Shown: positions 31,973 through 33,551 of the stretch, one piece after another
Layout: every line of letters begins with the position of its first letter
Numbering within the stretch: the first letter of the stretch is position 1
Translations under genes and position numbers: made by a program
Notes under the pieces: generated by a model
The model's database searches: none
Seen by the model: only the letters and a program-made list of their open reading frames with translations
Told to the model about the DNA's origin: nothing
Source of the DNA: Bacteroidota bacterium
Lineage (GTDB): Bacteria; Bacteroidota; Bacteroidia; Chitinophagales; Saprospiraceae
Assembly: GCA_006226345.1 (NCBI GenBank)
Contig: SBHD01000072.1
Location: 1-33,551, forward strand
Length of the DNA stretch: 33,551 nt
Reading direction: 5' to 3'

Positions 31973-33205
31973 CTATTCCGCTCCTCCCCGCGCCAGCCGG
32001 CCTATCGTGAGGCCCTGCACCAGAATGGAAAAAGCAACAATGAAGTAAGTCAGGGTCACCCAGAGATCTTTACCCAGTTCGGGCGTCAGCGAAAGCGCCA
32101 AGGCAATAGATATCCCGCCACGCAGGCCACCCCATGTCAGGATCAGGACCGTACGTTGGGTAAACTCTCCGCGCAGCCGAATAATTTGAGCCGGCACCCA
32201 GATCGAAACGTATCGTGCCAGCAGCACCATAACAATGGAAATCGCGCCCAGGGTCACATACGAAGGTTCGATGTGAAGCACCACCAGTTCCAGACCGATC
32301 AGGACGAACAATATGGCATTGAGCACCTCATCCAGGAGTTCCCAGAATTTGTCGACGTATTCCGCAGTAAGGTTCGACATAGCGTACCGCTTGCCGTGAT
32401 TGCCGATCAGGATGCCTGCAGCAACCATGGCCAGTGGACCGGAAATATGCAGGCGATAGGCAAGTGCATACCCCCCCATCACAACGGCCAGGGAAAGCAA
32501 TACCTCGACCTTGTAGTTATCGATGCTGCGCATGAGCAAAAAAGCACCGTATCCAACCGCCAAACCGAACAATATACCGCCACCGGCTTCACGCAGGAAA
32601 AGCAGGCTGACATCGGTCCAGCCCATCGCACCCGGATGGAGTGCCACTTCGAGAATCGTCAGGAATACGACCACCGCAACACCGTCGTTGAACAAAGACT
32701 CCCCGGCAATTTTCATTTCCAGTTCCTTGGCAATACGCGCCTCTTTAAGCACACCCAGTACAGCGATCGGGTCTGTAGGTGAGATCAGCGAACCGAAAAG
32801 AAGGCAATACAGGTAAGGCATTTCCATACCGAACAGCCCCAGCAGATAATATGTAGCAGTCCCGACGATGAATGTGCTCAACACCACACTGATGGTAGAA
32901 AACAGCATAACCGCCAGTTTCACTTTTTGCAGTTCCTCCAACCGGATGTGGATAGCACCCGCAAACAGCATAAAGCCCAGCATGATCTCCATGAGCAGTT
33001 CGGAAAAATCGATCCGGGCGACCACCATGGTCAGGTTTTCCAGACGCACCGGTGATAATTTACCAATTGCCACGATCCCGATGGACGTCAGCAGGGCGAT
33101 CAGCATCAAACCAATAGCGGATGGCAGTTTGATAAACCGGTGGTTAATGTAGGCAAAGGCTGCCGACAGTACGATCAGGATGGAAAAGGTATCGAATAAG
33201 CTCAT
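31973..33205 (-). CDS. CPA1-family Na+/H+ antiporter
   Basis: Inner-membrane cation/proton exchanger of the NhaP/NHE (CPA1) type, for pH and sodium homeostasis. The 410-residue product has about 12 hydrophobic segments starting MSLFDTFSILIVLSAAFAYI and the CPA1 core motif SLISPTDPIAVLGVLKEARI (Thr144-Asp145-Pro146), then AGESLFNDGVAVVVF with the ion-binding Asn173-Asp174 pair. Near the C-terminus TWGGLRGGISIALALSL is also a family signature. It lacks the long cytoplasmic tail of eukaryotic NHEs. The frame is open 27 codons further upstream, but the ATG at 33205 begins the first helix. Confidence 0.92.
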   Translation of the reverse strand: MSLFDTFSILIVLSAAFAYINHRFIKLPSAIGLMLIALLTSIGIVAIGKLSPVRLENLTMVVARIDFSELLMEIMLGFMLFAGAIHIRLEELQKVKLAVMLFSTISVVLSTFIVGTATYYLLGLFGMEMPYLYCLLFGSLISPTDPIAVLGVLKEARIAKELEMKIAGESLFNDGVAVVVFLTILEVALHPGAMGWTDVSLLFLREAGGGILFGLAVGYGAFLLMRSIDNYKVEVLLSLAVVMGGYALAYRLHISGPLAMVAAGILIGNHGKRYAMSNLTAEYVDKFWELLDEVLNAILFVLIGLELVVLHIEPSYVTLGAISIVMVLLARYVSIWVPAQIIRLRGEFTQRTVLILTWGGLRGGISIALALSLTPELGKDLWVTLTYFIVAFSILVQGLTIGRLARGGAE

Positions 33206-33235
33206 GTCGCAGGTGTTAATGCTTTGGTCTGCCGG

Positions 33236-33243
33236 CAAATATA
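33236..33243 (-). promoter_or_regulatory. Promoter -7 element of the antiporter gene
   Basis: TATATTTG on the minus strand matches TAnnTTTG exactly, 30 bases before the ATG at 33205. The expected -33 TTG is not clear. Confidence 0.5.
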
Positions 33244-33321
33244 ACGGTAGCGTCCGGGATCGGCAGTGCTGCGGCGGTGTAATCAAAAAAACCTATTTTG
33301 CTCGCACAACCGCTTCCTGCT

Positions 33322-33551
33322 ATGTCCATTATCCATACGACCGACTGCCCTGAGTTCTATACTGACGAACGGTGTTACATCCGGGAATTACTCAACGCCG
33401 ACGACCTGCCCGGCCTGTCTGTAGCCCAGGCACGGGTGCAGCCCGGTGTGACTACAGCTCTCCATGCCCTGGACGTGGAGGAGGTTTATTATATTCTGCA
33501 GGGTCAGGGCCTAATGGAATGCAATAGGGTTGACCAGGGCTCTGTACAGCC
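33322..33551 (+). CDS. Cupin-domain protein, N-terminal fragment
   Basis: The frame from ATG 33322 begins MSIIHTTDCPEFYTDERCYI and contains SVAQARVQPGVTTALHALDV, then EEVYYILQGQGLMECN. This is the first cupin motif: the G(X)5HXH-like segment is reduced to a single His in TALHAL, followed by the conserved E in DVEEVYYIL and the GxG turn. It resembles mannose-6-phosphate-isomerase-like small cupins. The gene runs off the right edge of the window after about 76 codons, so its function cannot be assigned. It is divergent from the antiporter gene. Confidence 0.8.
   Translation, partial: MSIIHTTDCPEFYTDERCYIRELLNADDLPGLSVAQARVQPGVTTALHALDVEEVYYILQGQGLMECNRVDQGSVQ

Overview
The window looks like chromosomal core plus accessory DNA from a Bacteroidota bacterium, probably of the Saprospiria type (Lewinella/Haliscomenobacter-like). 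The evidence is: promoter elements of the form TAnnTTTG instead of E. coli -10 boxes; start codons with no clear Shine-Dalgarno; a secreted protein with a type IX secretion (T9SS) C-terminal sorting domain; an Oar-type TonB receptor-like protein; and intergenic DNA rich in short-period repeats. The genus is an inference; no 16S gene is present.

Region 1 (1-10903, all minus strand) is the S10/spc ribosomal protein cluster. In transcription order it reads rpsJ, rplC, rplD, rplW, rplB, rpsS, rplV, rpsC, rplP, rpmC, rpsQ, rplN, rplX, rplE, rpsN, rpsH, rplF, rplR, rpsE, rpmD, rplO and secY (cut by the window edge). Gene order is canonical, but most spacers are unusually long (about 50-200 bases). 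Several carry short tandem repeats that give a G-poor mRNA leader just before a start codon. A good Bacteroidota promoter precedes rpsJ, so the cluster starts there and is not joined to rpsL-rpsG-fusA.

Region 2 (11081-16236) holds an AbgT-family transporter bracketed by near-identical 27-base inverted repeats. A divergent intergenic region with a perfect 18-bp inverted repeat follows, then a large Oar-like outer-membrane protein, and then a long palindromic element between convergent genes.

Region 3 (16237-20432) carries a tightly coupled minus-strand operon. It encodes an ECF sigma factor, a protein joining a cytoplasmic anti-sigma-like segment, one inner-membrane helix, a long linker and an outer-membrane barrel-like domain, and a putative lipoprotein with a PKD-like module. 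I read it as a candidate trans-envelope signalling system. Two small membrane-protein genes and a strong bidirectional terminator follow.

Region 4 (20437-25907) has HMG-CoA synthase (mevalonate pathway) divergent from a two-gene operon. That operon encodes a class II-like lysine deacetylase and a Pat/YfiQ-type lysine acetyltransferase, which together form a writer/eraser pair for protein acetylation.

Region 5 (25977-33551) contains a T9SS-exported protein, a short ribosome hibernation factor, a patatin-barrel (PlpD-like) phospholipase, a CPA1 Na+/H+ antiporter and the start of a cupin gene. Three large hairpins in the window lie at or near gene ends. No tRNA, rRNA, CRISPR array, insertion sequence or phage gene was recognised.
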